From NCBI RefSeq assembly GCF_022267375.1, contig NZ_JAIZBH010000001.1, positions 1,284,001 through 1,348,000 of the forward strand: a DNA stretch of 64,000 bases. Reading direction: 5' to 3'. Position numbers and translations under genes: made by a program. The DNA comes from Leptospira sanjuanensis. Its GTDB lineage: Bacteria > Spirochaetota > Leptospiria > Leptospirales > Leptospiraceae. The notes beneath the pieces are model-generated. The model was not told the DNA's origin. It saw nothing but the letters and a program-made list of their open reading frames with translations, and searched no databases. Each line of letters opens with the position of its first letter. Position 1 is the stretch's first letter. Positions 1 through 27,862 of this stretch are shown here, one piece after another.

Positions 1-474
1 CGTGTTTCTACGGGAACTCTATATCATTATTTTCCGACAAAGGAAGTTTTGTTCGAGCAAATGGCGCGATGGATCGTTCGGGACGACGCGGAGCAATTGG
101 AAACGATTCGGATCGAAAGTCGATCAAAGGATTTTCGGGAAAGGCTTGAGGTTCTTTTCGATTTCGTGGAAGAAAGGGAAGGGCATTTTCAAAAACTCAT
201 TCTGATCGCTTCCGATCTTTACCGATTGGAAGAGTCCGAACCGGCAAGGGCGATCTTAAAGGAATGTTCTTCCGTCTTTCGGGACGCGATCGAAAGTCAC
301 CTCGCGTTGAATAACGAGGAACTGGAAAAACTGTTCTTCGGAGTTTTGATCGGAACCGTTTTTCAAAGAATGCTGGATCGCGAAACGGCGGATTTTGAAA
401 AGACGTTCTCCCTTGTCAGAGGTTTTGCTCCTTTGATTTCGATCGGTTTGTTATTGGAACCTAAAAGAGCATGA
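1..474 (+). CDS. TetR-family transcriptional regulator, C-terminal part (cut by window edge)
   Basis: The reading frame is open from base 1 and ends at TGA 472-474, so the N-terminus lies outside the window. The first residues, VSTGTLYHYFPTKEVLFEQM, match the recognition helix and end of the helix-turn-helix of TetR regulators. The rest is the helical ligand-binding and dimerisation domain, which is too variable to show the ligand. The alkane monooxygenase gene follows 55 bases downstream on the same strand, so control of that gene is a reasonable guess from position only. Family call is firm; target and ligand are unknown. Confidence 0.86.
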   Translation, partial: RVSTGTLYHYFPTKEVLFEQMARWIVRDDAEQLETIRIESRSKDFRERLEVLFDFVEEREGHFQKLILIASDLYRLEESEPARAILKECSSVFRDAIESHLALNNEELEKLFFGVLIGTVFQRMLDRETADFEKTFSLVRGFAPLISIGLLLEPKRA

Positions 475-529
475 TGCGGTTCTATCGACTTGCGTCGCTC
501 ATGAAAGAGAAAATGGAGAGAATTTTGTT

Positions 530-1639
530 ATGACCAATTTGAAACGTTATTCGTTTATCGTTTGTTTTTTAGTGCCGGCCTTTGCGGTGCTCGGATATTA
601 TTTAGGCGGAGCATATAACTTTCTTACCTTCGCGGTTGTGTTCGGTTTATTACCGATCTTGGACGTTGTGATCGGAGCCGATCCGTCCAATCCGGTGGAA
701 GAGGAAGTTCCTGCGTTACAGACCGAATTCTACTTTCGATTTTTGACATATATTTGGGCGTGGGTCCAATTCGGTCTTGTCCTTTGGGCCTTGTACGAAA
801 TTCAAACGAAGAATCTTTCCGCTCTGGAATGGTGGGGATTCGTTCTGGCGATCGGTATCAACACCGGAGGAATCGGCATTACCGTGGCGCACGAATTGGG
901 TCATAAAAGCAGGAAGATCGAACAATGGTATTCCAAGTTCATTCTGATGACCGTTTGTTATATGCATTTTTTCATCGAACATAACCGCGGCCATCACGTG
1001 AATGTTTCGACTCACGAAGACCCGGCTTCTTCCCGAAAAGGCGAATCCTTTTACCGTTTTTATCCGAGAACGGTTTTCGGTTCTTATTTTTCCGCTTGGA
1101 AGTTGGAAGCGAAACGTCTTTCGAAAGCGGGTAAATCTTCGTTTTCTTTGGAGAATGAAATGATCTCTTCCACGATCATTCCACTTCTGTTTATCGGATT
1201 CGTTACTGCGACATTAACTCTTTATACCGGTCGTTTTTCCTGGGAAGTTCCGGCGTTCTTTTTCATTCAGAGTTTTATAGCATTCTCCCTTTTGGAACTC
1301 GTAAATTACATCGAGCACTACGGTCTTCAAAGAAAGGAGATCGCTCCCGGAAAATTCGAAAAAGTGCAGCCGATCCATTCTTGGAATCAAAATTTTGCGG
1401 TGAGTAACGCGTTTTTGTTTCATCTTCAAAGGCATTCGGATCATCATGCGAACGCAGGAAGACGTTATTCCGCTTTAAGACATTTCGAGGAAAGTCCGCA
1501 GCTTCCGTACGGATATGAAGTGATGGTGTTGATTGCCCTGTTTCCTCCTCTTTGGTTTAAGATTATGGATTGGAGACTGGAGGCCTGGAAAAAGAAATAT
1601 TACGGTGAGACTGCGCTTGCTGCCGGAGCGAAAGCTTGA
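530..1639 (+). CDS. alkB: Alkane 1-monooxygenase (AlkB-type membrane di-iron hydroxylase)
   Basis: A 369-residue membrane protein with the full AlkB histidine signature: HELGHK at 121-126, EHNRGHH at 150-156 followed by a THEDPASSR stretch, and LQRHSDHH at 299-306. NYIEHYGLQR lies between the last two boxes. These histidines bind the di-iron centre that hydroxylates the terminal carbon of alkanes or similar chains, using electrons from rubredoxin or ferredoxin. Several hydrophobic segments place it in the inner membrane. The ATG follows a GGAGAG ribosome site. No rubredoxin or rubredoxin reductase gene is adjacent, so the electron donor must be elsewhere. The substrate could be alkanes or fatty-acyl chains; the sequence does not say which. 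Confidence 0.93.
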   Translation: MTNLKRYSFIVCFLVPAFAVLGYYLGGAYNFLTFAVVFGLLPILDVVIGADPSNPVEEEVPALQTEFYFRFLTYIWAWVQFGLVLWALYEIQTKNLSALEWWGFVLAIGINTGGIGITVAHELGHKSRKIEQWYSKFILMTVCYMHFFIEHNRGHHVNVSTHEDPASSRKGESFYRFYPRTVFGSYFSAWKLEAKRLSKAGKSSFSLENEMISSTIIPLLFIGFVTATLTLYTGRFSWEVPAFFFIQSFIAFSLLELVNYIEHYGLQRKEIAPGKFEKVQPIHSWNQNFAVSNAFLFHLQRHSDHHANAGRRYSALRHFEESPQLPYGYEVMVLIALFPPLWFKIMDWRLEAWKKKYYGETALAAGAKA

Positions 1640-1707
1640 GCAGGTCAAGAAAACTGTAAAAGGAGAGATTTGTCGGAGGTACGACGATCCAACCGTAAAA
1701 TTTCGAG

Positions 1708-1731
1708 CCCCACCCTAGTTGGGTGGTGGGG
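1708..1731 (+). terminator. GC-rich hairpin after alkB
   Basis: CCCCACCC (1708-1715) pairs with GGGTGGTGGGG (1721-1731) with one bulged T, around a TAGTT loop. It lies 68 bases after the alkB stop. There is no U-tract after it, so it is either an atypical terminator, an mRNA-stabilising hairpin or a copy of a dispersed hairpin. The fold is seen; the role is inferred. Confidence 0.4.
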
Positions 1732-1867
1732 AGAGGTGGCGGGATTGTGTGGGAGATTTTCCCATATCAGAAAAATTGCATGCAGTCCAGCGGGATTTTC
1801 GTATCTTGTCGGAACACTGAAAAATTTGCCGGAGGCTTGTTGTAAAAAAAATCTTTCGAGACCTCGA

Positions 1868-2239
1868 TCAAAACGCGCCGTTTTCGTTGGGGGATTCTTT
1901 GGAAAGGAGTTGGCCTAAGTCCCAAAGTTCCGCAACTAAATCGCCTTCAAAGCGGAATATATGAACAACGGCTATATCGGGTTCTGCAGGATTTTGTCGG
2001 GTGACGAGTGAATGTGTAATCACAGTATTACCCTCTTCGAAAACCTGTTTTACTTCGATTGTTTTGTTCGGACTGGATTTGTGCGCTTCTTCCATCGCAG
2101 TTAAAAGAGAATTTCGATCCCCTTTGAAATACTGATTGTGGTGAATGAAATTCGTAGCGATATATTTTTCGTAAGCGGATCGGACGTTGCCGGAACCCGC
2201 CATTTGTAGGAATGAGATCGCCTTTTCTTTGTTCGTCAT
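1868..2239 (-). CDS. SnoaL-like (NTF2-fold) protein
   Basis: About 123 residues from the ATG at 2239, beginning MTNKEKAISFLQMAGSG. The pattern of an N-terminal helix, a VRSAYEKYIATNFIHHNQYF segment and a C-terminal VVHIFRFEGDLVAELWDL strand is typical of SnoaL-like, NTF2-fold proteins of about 120-140 residues. These include small cyclases and isomerases and many of unknown function. The frame is open further upstream to 2335, but that extension (MQKILRLMKRDF...) does not look like the family, so the internal ATG is preferred. The gene ends 120 bases before pepN on the same strand. No substrate can be named. Confidence 0.75.
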   Translation of the reverse strand: MTNKEKAISFLQMAGSGNVRSAYEKYIATNFIHHNQYFKGDRNSLLTAMEEAHKSSPNKTIEVKQVFEEGNTVITHSLVTRQNPAEPDIAVVHIFRFEGDLVAELWDLGQLLSKESPNENGAF

Positions 2240-2338
2240 AGTTGTTATTATTCCTGTCGGTGTTACGACGACCTTTTCGGAGGATTTTCCAATAACCGAA
2301 AAATCCCTTTTCATCAACCGTAAAATTTTTTGCACGGC

Positions 2339-2352
2339 GTGGGAACTCCTAC
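2339..2352. repeat. Dispersed palindromic motif, copy 1
   Basis: GTGGGAACTCCTAC, a near-palindrome, lies just after the 3' end of pepN (minus strand). The same motif recurs at about ten other intergenic places in the window (see the findings). Confidence 0.6.
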
Positions 2353-2359
2353 GAAATCC

Positions 2360-4885
<2,526 letters not shown>

Positions 4886-5050
4886 GTGATTTCCGTTTTT
4901 ACAAGAACGCGGGGGTTCCGTAAAGGAAAAAGAGAACGCCCGTGTCTAAGATTTTTCCAGCAATAAATAATTTATAGAGTGTTTTAAAATTCAATTTTTC
5001 ATTCAGAAACGAATTCGCTATAAGGTTCCGGCTCGTTTAAAGCCGGGTTC

Positions 5051-6307
<1,257 letters not shown>

Positions 6308-6308
6308 T

Positions 6309-6887
<579 letters not shown>

Positions 6888-7027
6888 TCTCATCTCCATT
6901 CTTTCCAAACCTGTTTTTTTATCCAAGAGAGAATTCCGACCTTGGGAAGAATGACGTTTTTTAGGAAAGAGATCAAGTGGACGGAACTCCTGCCCACAAT
7001 CGTTTCTAAGAATTCCGGGATGTACAG

Positions 7028-7062
<35 letters not shown>

Positions 7063-7069
7063 ATGTCCC

Positions 7070-9094
<2,025 letters not shown>

Positions 9095-9647
9095 ACATGA
9101 CTTTTTACAGAAATATATTTACTCTGGTGATCATTCTCCTTCTTTCCGCTTGCGCGAGCGGTCAGAAATCCGTGGATTCCGGCCTTTCTCAGGAATCCGC
9201 AGTCCGCTCCAAGATTCAAGGAATCGATTCCCAACTTTCCGTTTCCAATTTGGACGAAAAAAAACGTTCGTCCTTACTCATGGAAAAAGCAAAATTACTG
9301 CTTCAAATCGAATCCTATAAAGAAGCTTCCATCGTTTTAAAACAAATCCAAAGCTCCAAGGAAGGAAAAGGTCTGGAACACTTAGATCATTATCTGGGAG
9401 CCGCTTATCTCGGAATCAACGACACGGAAAACGCGATCGTTCACTTCAGAAAATCCGAGTCCTTGGATAAGAATTACGAGTCCACCACCCGTAAGAAAAT
9501 GTATGCAAAGGCCCTCTACCAAGAGGAGAAATACGGTCTCGCACTCGGAATTTTGGGCCGCGCTTCCAGAGAAAGGGACTTTGAAAAAGACATTCTTTTT
9601 TACGAAACCGTAGCCAACAGCTTTATGCGGATCAAGGAATTCAAAAG

Positions 9648-12346
<2,699 letters not shown>

Positions 12347-12352
12347 AGAAGT

Positions 12353-12409
12353 GTAGGAACTACCACATTGTATCGGAGTTGTTTGTCCCTCCGATGTGGG
12401 AACTCCTTC
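12353..12409. terminator. Hairpin between convergent genes, with two copies of the dispersed palindrome
   Basis: ATCGGAG and CTCCGAT form a 7-bp stem, flanked by GTAGGAACTACCAC (12353-12366) and GTGGGAACTCCTTC (12396-12409). The CCACAT and ATGTGG ends of these extend the pairing. It lies between the stop of the small membrane protein (plus) and the stop of lpxB (minus), so it could end both transcripts. Confidence 0.5.
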
Positions 12410-12411
12410 AA

Positions 12412-14509
<2,098 letters not shown>

Positions 14510-14522
14510 AACGAACGGCCCG

Positions 14523-14756
<234 letters not shown>

Positions 14757-14793
14757 GGATTTCTCTCTATTCGAATGTTCTAATTTAATATTG

Positions 14794-16227
<1,434 letters not shown>

Positions 16228-16246
16228 TCGTACCTCGACCTTTCTA

Positions 16247-17866
<1,620 letters not shown>

Positions 17867-17910
17867 TCCGTGCTCCTTCCGTTTTGGACCCTTGTAAGAG
17901 TAGACCCTGG

Positions 17911-18786
<876 letters not shown>

Positions 18787-18798
18787 GTATGTTCTCTC

Positions 18799-20548
<1,750 letters not shown>

Positions 20549-21199
20549 TTACAAACTCTTTAAAATTTCACGGATAATTTCTCCTGGGTCGGTTTCCGGA
20601 GAATTCTTCAGAACCTTATCCACTTCTTTGCTCGCGGACTTCTCATCGAAACCGAGTTGAACCAAACCGAGAATCGCGATTTCCCTTTTTCTTGCGACGG
20701 CCGCTTCTTCCGGCGTTGGAGCGGAAGCGGGAAGTGAAATCGAAAGTTCCTTCGGGGTTCCGGAAAGGAAGAGTTCTAACTTTTTTAAGTTTTGTTTTAC
20801 TTCAAAGAAGATCTTTTCCGAAGTTTTACCTTTCACTTTCGGAATTTTTTCGAGCTCTTTCGCTTCTCCGGACTGGGCGATTCGATAAAGATCTTCTGCG
20901 GAAAAAAAAGAAAGAATCTTAAGCGCCGTTAATTCTCCGATTCCTTGTAAACCTTTGATGACTTTAAAGAATTCTTTATCTTGTTCGTTCAAAAATCCGA
21001 AGAGTCTTTGTCCTCGTTCGCTCATCGCGTGAAAAATATGGAGGCGAACATCTTTAGCGGAAGGAAGGGTTTTGAGTTCGAGATAGGTTTTGAATGAGAT
21101 CGTTACTTCGTACGTCACTCCGCCGGTTTCGATGTGTGCGAAGCCGACTTCTAATTTTTTGAGAATTCCATTTAAACCGGAGATCATCGTTCCATCCAA
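20549..21199 (-). CDS. ruvA: Holliday junction branch migration protein RuvA
   Basis: 216 residues, or 212 if it starts at the second ATG (21187, [11 protein letters not shown]), which fits the family better. The N-terminal OB-fold block is [20 protein letters not shown]. Two helix-hairpin-helix motifs follow, [13 protein letters not shown] and [16 protein letters not shown]. The C-terminal domain III ([20 protein letters not shown]) binds RuvB. RuvA tetramers hold Holliday junctions for RuvB. It follows the metallo-hydrolase gene after 71 bases. Confidence 0.94.
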   Translation of the reverse strand: MDGTMISGLNGILKKLEVGFAHIETGGVTYEVTISFKTYLELKTLPSAKDVRLHIFHAMSERGQRLFGFLNEQDKEFFKVIKGLQGIGELTALKILSFFSAEDLYRIAQSGEAKELEKIPKVKGKTSEKIFFEVKQNLKKLELFLSGTPKELSISLPASAPTPEEAAVARKREIAILGLVQLGFDEKSASKEVDKVLKNSPETDPGEIIREILKSL

Positions 21200-21270
21200 G
21201 GTTCAAAAGACGGAGAGTAAAGTGAATTTTGTCGAAGTTACAACGATCCCCCGTAAAAAATACTTTTCCT

Positions 21271-22326
21271 TTAAAGATCGATGATTTCTCCGATGGTCCA
21301 GACCTTGAGCGGAGGAGCGGTCCCGTTTTTTTCGGAATGTAGTTTTTTCAGAAAGAGCGGAGCTTCCGAAGGAAGATCATCCCCGAGCATAAAAGTTCCC
21401 CAATGCATCGGTAGGAGAAGGGAAGAGCGTAGGATTCCGCTTACTTCCAGCGCCTCTTTCGGGCCGATATGCGCAGGTTCCATAAACCATCTAGGTTTGA
21501 ATGCTCCGATCGGTAAAATCGTCGCGGAGAATCCTTGCGGAAATTTTTTTCCTATATCGGAGAAGTGTTTTGAAAAGCCGGTATCGCCGCCGAAGTATAT
21601 TCTAATATTCTCTAATTCGAATGCATAACTTCCCCAGTGATACTGGTTCATATCGGTGAGGCCCATTCTACTCCAATGTTTTGCGGGAAGAAAATGAATC
21701 TTCGTGCCTGCGTATTCCGTCGTGTTCCACCATTCCTGAATGATCGAATTTTCAAAACCTTCGTCCTTGGCAAAATCACCCATCCCGGAAGGAAGATGAA
21801 CGGTCGCCTCAGGAAATAATTTCTGGATTCGTTTGATGGAATCGATATCGAGATGATCTCTATGAGCGTGGCTGACCGCAACGACATCGATTCCGGGTAA
21901 ATCCTCGGGTTGAATCGGAAGCGGGGTCAAGCGAGTAAGAAAAGGAGGAATCCCGGTAAATATCGGATCGGTAAGAATGTGCATTCTCTTTCCATGAAAG
22001 TTTGCGGCGATCCAAACGGTTGCATGACCGAGCCAAATGATTCTTACCTTGCCTTCGGGTGCGAGAAAATCTTCCTTCTTCCTCGGAATCACATCCGGAA
22101 TTTTTTGAACGTCTCCGTCTACGGTTACCGGATCGACCGGACCGAAAATTTTCCAACGAAGAACGGAGAAGAAACTTTTGTTTAGTCTTTCATCTTCCTC
22201 CAGATTATGATATTTTCCGTTTTGAAAGTGAGAAGAACGGACACGTTCCGGATCGATCGCAAAACAAGTTTGTAAGAGAATAACTACGAATAGGAAGAAC
22301 AGAAAAACAAATAAAAGCTTTTTCAT
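21271..22326 (-). CDS. Exported metallo-beta-lactamase-fold hydrolase (NAPE-PLD/UlaG-like)
   Basis: 351 residues. A signal peptide or N-terminal anchor (MKKLLFVFLFFLFVVILLQ) directs it out of the cytoplasm. The metal motif HAHRDH is at 153-158 within VVAVSHAHRDHLDIDSIKRI. KHWSRMG, YFGGDTGFSKHF and LLPMHWGTF supply later metal ligands. The order and the KRTHILTDPIF-like strand match the branch that includes N-acyl-phosphatidylethanolamine phospholipase D and UlaG lactonases. The substrate is unknown; a lipid or phosphodiester is plausible. It is upstream of ruvA on the same strand. Confidence 0.87.
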   Translation of the reverse strand: MKKLLFVFLFFLFVVILLQTCFAIDPERVRSSHFQNGKYHNLEEDERLNKSFFSVLRWKIFGPVDPVTVDGDVQKIPDVIPRKKEDFLAPEGKVRIIWLGHATVWIAANFHGKRMHILTDPIFTGIPPFLTRLTPLPIQPEDLPGIDVVAVSHAHRDHLDIDSIKRIQKLFPEATVHLPSGMGDFAKDEGFENSIIQEWWNTTEYAGTKIHFLPAKHWSRMGLTDMNQYHWGSYAFELENIRIYFGGDTGFSKHFSDIGKKFPQGFSATILPIGAFKPRWFMEPAHIGPKEALEVSGILRSSLLLPMHWGTFMLGDDLPSEAPLFLKKLHSEKNGTAPPLKVWTIGEIIDL

Positions 22327-22724
22327 AAGTGTGTAATGAATCGTTCGATCCGGTTTTTTTTTCCAGGTTCCGTAAACAGTCTGTGTTCTGCGATTCTTCT
22401 TTTGAAAAAAACGACGCGGGGATTTACGTATGTCGCCTAAACAAAGGCAAAGATTTGCTATTTGATCCGCCCGATTGAATGTGTACGACAGTTACATAAA
22501 TGCAGTTCACAGCTCCGATTGCCTGCAATTTAAGAATCGATTCGGCATTCGTATAAACTGGACGCAGCGTTAAGATCCGCATTCCGCATTCTGCGTTCTG
22601 CGTTCTGCGTTCTGCGTCCACGTTCCACGTTCCACGAAAATCTACGACAGACGCATAAATCCGAAAAATCTGCGACATTCGTAAATTTCAAATCCCATAA
22701 CTAACTCCAAAAAAAATAAAACCG
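22327..22724. other. Gene-free region with nested short repeats
   Basis: No convincing gene. The region contains an inverted pair of ATTTACG[T/A]ATGTCGC at 22422-22436 and 22672-22686, two internal direct copies of CGACAG...CATAAATNC (22485-22502, 22645-22662), and a run of short tandem repeats at about 22581-22636 made of TTCTGCG and TTCCACG units. An open frame on the minus strand (22424-22678) is made mostly of these repeats and is not reported as a gene. Confidence 0.6.
22581..22636. repeat. Short tandem repeats, TTCTGCG and TTCCACG units
   Basis: Four TTCTGCG/ATTCTGCG-like heptamers in a row, preceded by two ATTCCGC-like units and followed by TCCACG-T units. Such arrays vary in copy number by slippage. 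Confidence 0.7.
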
Positions 22725-23384
22725 TTGTATTTTACGCATACGAACGCAGACAATCGTTTTCATCCATTAGCCAGAAACGAGGTGAATTCCTTGGGACAAT
22801 CGAAATCCGCAACCGATACAAAGGGAACTCGAAAAGAATTATCCCCGCCTGAACAAGAAGAGCTGCTTCGAACGTTGAAGGAGCGGTTTGAAAAAAACGG
22901 GAAACGCCATAAAGGAATCCTCTGGGCCGATGTTCAGAAACGACTGGAAGCGAACTCCAAAAAACTCTGGTCGCTCCGGGAAATGGAACGAACCGGCGGC
23001 GAACCGGACGTCGTCGATTTTGATAAAAAGACCGGAGAATATATTTTCTATGATTGTGCGGCGGAAAGTCCGAAAGGACGAAGAAGCGTTTGTTACGATC
23101 GCGAGGCATTGAATTCCAGAAAAGAGTATAAACCCGCTGACAGCGCGATCGATATGGCGTCCGCTATCGGCATTGAATTGTTAAACGAACAACAATATCG
23201 TGAGTTGCAAACTTTGGGAGAATTCGATATGAAAACTTCCAGCTGGGTGCGGACTCCTCCTTCGATTCGAAAGCTGGGTGGCGCTTTGTTTTGTGATCGG
23301 CGTTACGACGCAGTATTTCTTTATCACAACGGAGCCGAATCGTATTATGCTGCCCGAGGTTTTCGCGGTTCGCTTCGTGTTTAA
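22725..23384 (+). CDS. DUF4256-domain protein
   Basis: 219 residues from the first ATG, or about 197 from a TTG near 22791 that has GAGG upstream and fits the family start better. The conserved blocks are LKERFEKNGKRHKGILW, WSLREMERTGGEPDVVDF, YDREALNSRKEYKP and GIELLNEQQYRELQ. LGGALFCDRRYDAVFLYHNG and the final YYAARGFRGSLRV complete the family. These are DUF4256 (COG3791-like) proteins of about 185 residues with unknown function, found in many bacteria. Flanked by repeats upstream and a small lipoprotein gene downstream. Confidence 0.85.
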   Translation: MYFTHTNADNRFHPLARNEVNSLGQSKSATDTKGTRKELSPPEQEELLRTLKERFEKNGKRHKGILWADVQKRLEANSKKLWSLREMERTGGEPDVVDFDKKTGEYIFYDCAAESPKGRRSVCYDREALNSRKEYKPADSAIDMASAIGIELLNEQQYRELQTLGEFDMKTSSWVRTPPSIRKLGGALFCDRRYDAVFLYHNGAESYYAARGFRGSLRV

Positions 23385-23549
23385 CATTGCGAGGCGAATT
23401 CGCCTCCGATCTCTCCTTTAATTCCGCAAAACGGTGTGTACATTCCGACATCCTTAGCCGGATCTATTTTTCTATTTCCTTAATCTTTTTCGATGATATG
23501 CTTTTATGATTTGAGAAGAATTTTTTCGATCTCGAAAAGGAGAAACCAA

Positions 23550-23810
23550 ATGAAACTTATATCTATTCTATGGATCTTCCTCTTAGCTTTCGTTATGGTG
23601 TTTTGGTCCTGTTCCAATTACGGTCTCGATCAAGACAAACAAAAGAAGGATGAAGATAAAAAGAAATGTCAAACGGCGGTGGCCGCGTATTTGTCGTGCA
23701 CGTCTTCCAATCCCGCCATGGGCGCATGTGATTCCTTGTATCTTGGAGTTCTCGGTGTTTGCGGAGGCGGTGGATATGGCGGCGGTTCAGGCGGAGGGGG
23801 CGGATACTGA
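23550..23810 (+). CDS. Small glycine-rich lipoprotein
   Basis: 86 residues from an ATG preceded by AAAGGAG. The signal peptide MKLISILWIFLLAFVMVFWSC ends in a spirochaete-style lipobox with C21. A charged linker (DQDKQKKDEDKKK) follows, then a short segment with paired cysteines (CQTAVAAYLSC, CDSLYLGVLGVC) and a glycine tail of GGGGYGGG type. The four cysteines could form two disulfides. The family is unknown to me; a surface or periplasmic location is inferred. Confidence 0.75.
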   Translation: MKLISILWIFLLAFVMVFWSCSNYGLDQDKQKKDEDKKKCQTAVAAYLSCTSSNPAMGACDSLYLGVLGVCGGGGYGGGSGGGGGY

Positions 23811-24280
23811 GTTTTATTTTCCGAAATGTGGGAATATTATAAAAAAATAATTTATTTTCGAACGGGGACTTGTCTCTGTGAACGAAACGATTTTTATCTT
23901 TCTATTCGACTTTTCAAAACGGCTCAGGCAAATAGGCGCTGTTTGAGTCGTCTCGTTTGAGAATTCTGCATCGTATTGCTTGCAGCGGAAACGATCGATG
24001 TTTCTCTTTTTAAAAAATCTCGATTTGTGGAGGGTTGCCCCAAAAGGGATCGGAAAGAACGAAACGTTTCACTTCGGTTTCTATTCTTTGCCGAGTGCGA
24101 TTCGTTGCGAGGTTACAGGATACATGGATTACGAGTCGCACTTATCTTTTTCTTTTCGCCGTTTTTAAACGAGACGTTTCGATTTTTTGTCGCAGTCCGA
24201 CTCGAAACATTCGGTCATTTTCCATTGCAGAAAATCCCGGGCTTTTTCACAAAGGAAGAAACACATTGTGAAAGCCTAAA
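23811..24280. other. Gene-free region upstream of the desaturase
   Basis: Several open frames exist on the plus strand (for example 23976-24344) but they read as Phe/Arg-rich noise and overlap one another. I see no clear promoter, terminator or repeat. It must carry the desaturase promoter unless that gene is read from the lipoprotein transcript. Confidence 0.5.
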
Positions 24281-25279
24281 ATGTCTTATCCTCCTCGAAG
24301 AAATCTTCCCGAAAAAACGAATCGAACGATCGCTTTTTTGTTAAGCGCATTCTTTTTTACGTTGTATTTTTGGAATCCGATTTTCAATCGGATAGACGGC
24401 TTTTTGTTTTCAATTTCAAAGCCGACCGCGGTAACGATTTCTATGGCGGTCGAAACATCCGAATCGATTTTTTTCGCTACGATCCTCCTTCTTTTTTCCG
24501 CGATTTTTTCTTATACGCAGTGGGCGCTCATCCACGAATGCGTTCACGGGAATTTTTCGAACTCGCGGGATGAGAGTCATCTTACGGGAAGAATTCTTTG
24601 CATTCTTTTCGGGACTCCGTATCAGGTCGTAAAAACCGCGCATCTCATGCACCATAAATTCAACCGTGCGGAAGGGGAGCGAATCGAATATTTGGAAAAC
24701 AACAAGACGCCGATTCGGATTCAGAAAATCTTATACTACGTTCGGCTTTGTTTAGGAACGTATTTTCTGGAAGCCGCAGGCGGTTTTCTTCTTTCTCTTC
24801 CCTTGTCTTGGAGTGCGCCGATTTCGGGGAAATACGTTTCCAAATATCCGGTTCACGCGGCGTTCTTCAAACAGATCCAAAAACGGGAAATTTTGCGCGA
24901 ACTTAGAATCGATTCGTTTTTGATTCTTCTTTTATACGGTAGCGCGTTTTATTTTGCGGGTCCGCGGATCGGATTTTTGATCGCGGTCTTATTCCTCCGG
25001 GGTTTTATCGTTTCCTTTTTGGATCATTCATATCACTACGGAAAGGAAATCGATAACGTATATTCCTCGTATAACCTTTCTCTTCCGAAATCGTTTTCGT
25101 TTCTTTTTCTCAACTTCAACTATCATCGAGTGCATCATCATTTTCCGGGTTGTCCTTGGAACAGGCTGCCGGTTCAATTCGCGAATTCGAATGATACGAT
25201 GGATTCTCCCCTTTGGAAACAAGCTCTGCGTCAACTGCGAGGGCTTTTGATTCTTCCCGAAAAATCTCAAAACATCTGA
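24281..25279 (+). CDS. Membrane fatty acid desaturase family protein
   Basis: 332 residues with hydrophobic segments around three histidine boxes of the desaturase/hydroxylase superfamily: HECVHG in ALIHECVHGNFSN, HLMHHK in AHLMHHKFNRAEG, and HRVHHHFPG near the end. These eight or so histidines bind two irons. The family introduces double bonds into acyl chains or modifies carotenoids. The short form and the NYHRVHHHFPG end could also fit a ketolase-like member, so the substrate is open. The pyrB gene follows 46 bases downstream of its stop. Confidence 0.85.
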   Translation: MSYPPRRNLPEKTNRTIAFLLSAFFFTLYFWNPIFNRIDGFLFSISKPTAVTISMAVETSESIFFATILLLFSAIFSYTQWALIHECVHGNFSNSRDESHLTGRILCILFGTPYQVVKTAHLMHHKFNRAEGERIEYLENNKTPIRIQKILYYVRLCLGTYFLEAAGGFLLSLPLSWSAPISGKYVSKYPVHAAFFKQIQKREILRELRIDSFLILLLYGSAFYFAGPRIGFLIAVLFLRGFIVSFLDHSYHYGKEIDNVYSSYNLSLPKSFSFLFLNFNYHRVHHHFPGCPWNRLPVQFANSNDTMDSPLWKQALRQLRGLLILPEKSQNI

Positions 25280-25325
25280 CTCAATTTGATTGTCAAAAGG
25301 GGGTTTTTCTACATTCTGTCGCTTA

Positions 25326-26252
25326 ATGTCCTATAATCATAAGAACGTCCTCGACACGGAACAATTCTCAAAAGCGGATCTTGATTTTCTTATCGGAAAA
25401 ACGAGAGACATGGAACGATTGGTCGAACAGAACAAAGCGTTCGGAATCCTAACCGGAAAACTTTTGGCTTCGTTGTTCTTTGAAGCTTCCACAAGGACCA
25501 GACTTTCCTTTGAAGCCGCGATGGAACGTCTCGGAGGAAGAGTGATTTCCACCGTGGGGTTTCAGTTCTCCTCGATCTCGAAAGGGGAAACGTTGTATGA
25601 CACCATGAAGATGATCGAAGCCTACGCGGATATCGCGGTGATCCGTCACCCGGTCGAAGGTTCTTCCCGAATCGCCGCGGGCGCGGTGAAGATTCCGGTC
25701 ATCAACGCCGGAGACGGTGCGGGGCAGCACCCGACGCAGGCTATTCTAGATCTTTATACGATCATCTCCGAAAAAGGAACGTTAGACGGTTTGACCGTCG
25801 CGTTTGTCGGAGATCTGAAATACGGCAGAACGATTCATTCGCTTATCAATTTACTCAGACATTATAAAGTTCGTCTGTATCTGATTTCTCCTCCCGAACT
25901 TGCGTTACCGGATTCTTATAAAAAAGGTCTGGAAGGATATCCTCTGACACTCGAAGAGACGACCGATATCAAAGCGGTTTGGGATTGCGACGTCGCTTAC
26001 GTTACTAGAATTCAGGAAGAACGTTTTCCCGATCACAAGGAATACGAACGTCTCAAGGATCTTTTTAAGATCAACAAGGAGTTGATTCTCGCTTCAAAGA
26101 AGGAGACGACGATTCTTCATCCTCTTCCGAGAGTGAACGAACTTTCCACGGATGTCGACGATCTTCCGAATGCGGCGTATTTCAGACAGGCAAGATACGG
26201 AGTCGTAAGCAGAATGGCTCTTCTTTGTCTTTCTTTGGGTCAGGATTTCTAA
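25326..26252 (+). CDS. pyrB: Aspartate carbamoyltransferase catalytic subunit
   Basis: 308 residues from the ATG at 25326 ([16 protein letters not shown]); an upstream in-frame TTG at 25290 adds residues not expected in the family. The carbamoyl-phosphate motif STRTR is at 55-59 ([13 protein letters not shown]), HPTQ in [17 protein letters not shown], and the aspartate-binding loop in [24 protein letters not shown]. It catalyses the first committed step of pyrimidine synthesis in the cytoplasm. No pyrI regulatory gene is adjacent. Confidence 0.96.
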   Translation: MSYNHKNVLDTEQFSKADLDFLIGKTRDMERLVEQNKAFGILTGKLLASLFFEASTRTRLSFEAAMERLGGRVISTVGFQFSSISKGETLYDTMKMIEAYADIAVIRHPVEGSSRIAAGAVKIPVINAGDGAGQHPTQAILDLYTIISEKGTLDGLTVAFVGDLKYGRTIHSLINLLRHYKVRLYLISPPELALPDSYKKGLEGYPLTLEETTDIKAVWDCDVAYVTRIQEERFPDHKEYERLKDLFKINKELILASKKETTILHPLPRVNELSTDVDDLPNAAYFRQARYGVVSRMALLCLSLGQDF

Positions 26253-26258
26253 TCGTCT

Positions 26259-27834
<1,576 letters not shown>

Positions 27835-27846
27835 GTTTTAAACGTT

Positions 27847-27860
27847 AAGTCGATCGACTT
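27847..27860. repeat. Perfect 14-bp palindrome after dapL
   Basis: AAGTCGATCGACTT reads the same on both strands. It lies between the dapL stop and the terminator, so it may be part of the end structure or a protein-binding site. Confidence 0.5.
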
Positions 27861-27862
27861 TG

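Noticed and set aside
22424..22678. Minus-strand open frame of 84 codons
   Set aside because: Its middle is translated micro-repeat and it has no family resemblance.
23976..24344. Open frame before the desaturase
   Set aside because: It overlaps the desaturase start in another frame and has Phe/Arg-rich noise composition.
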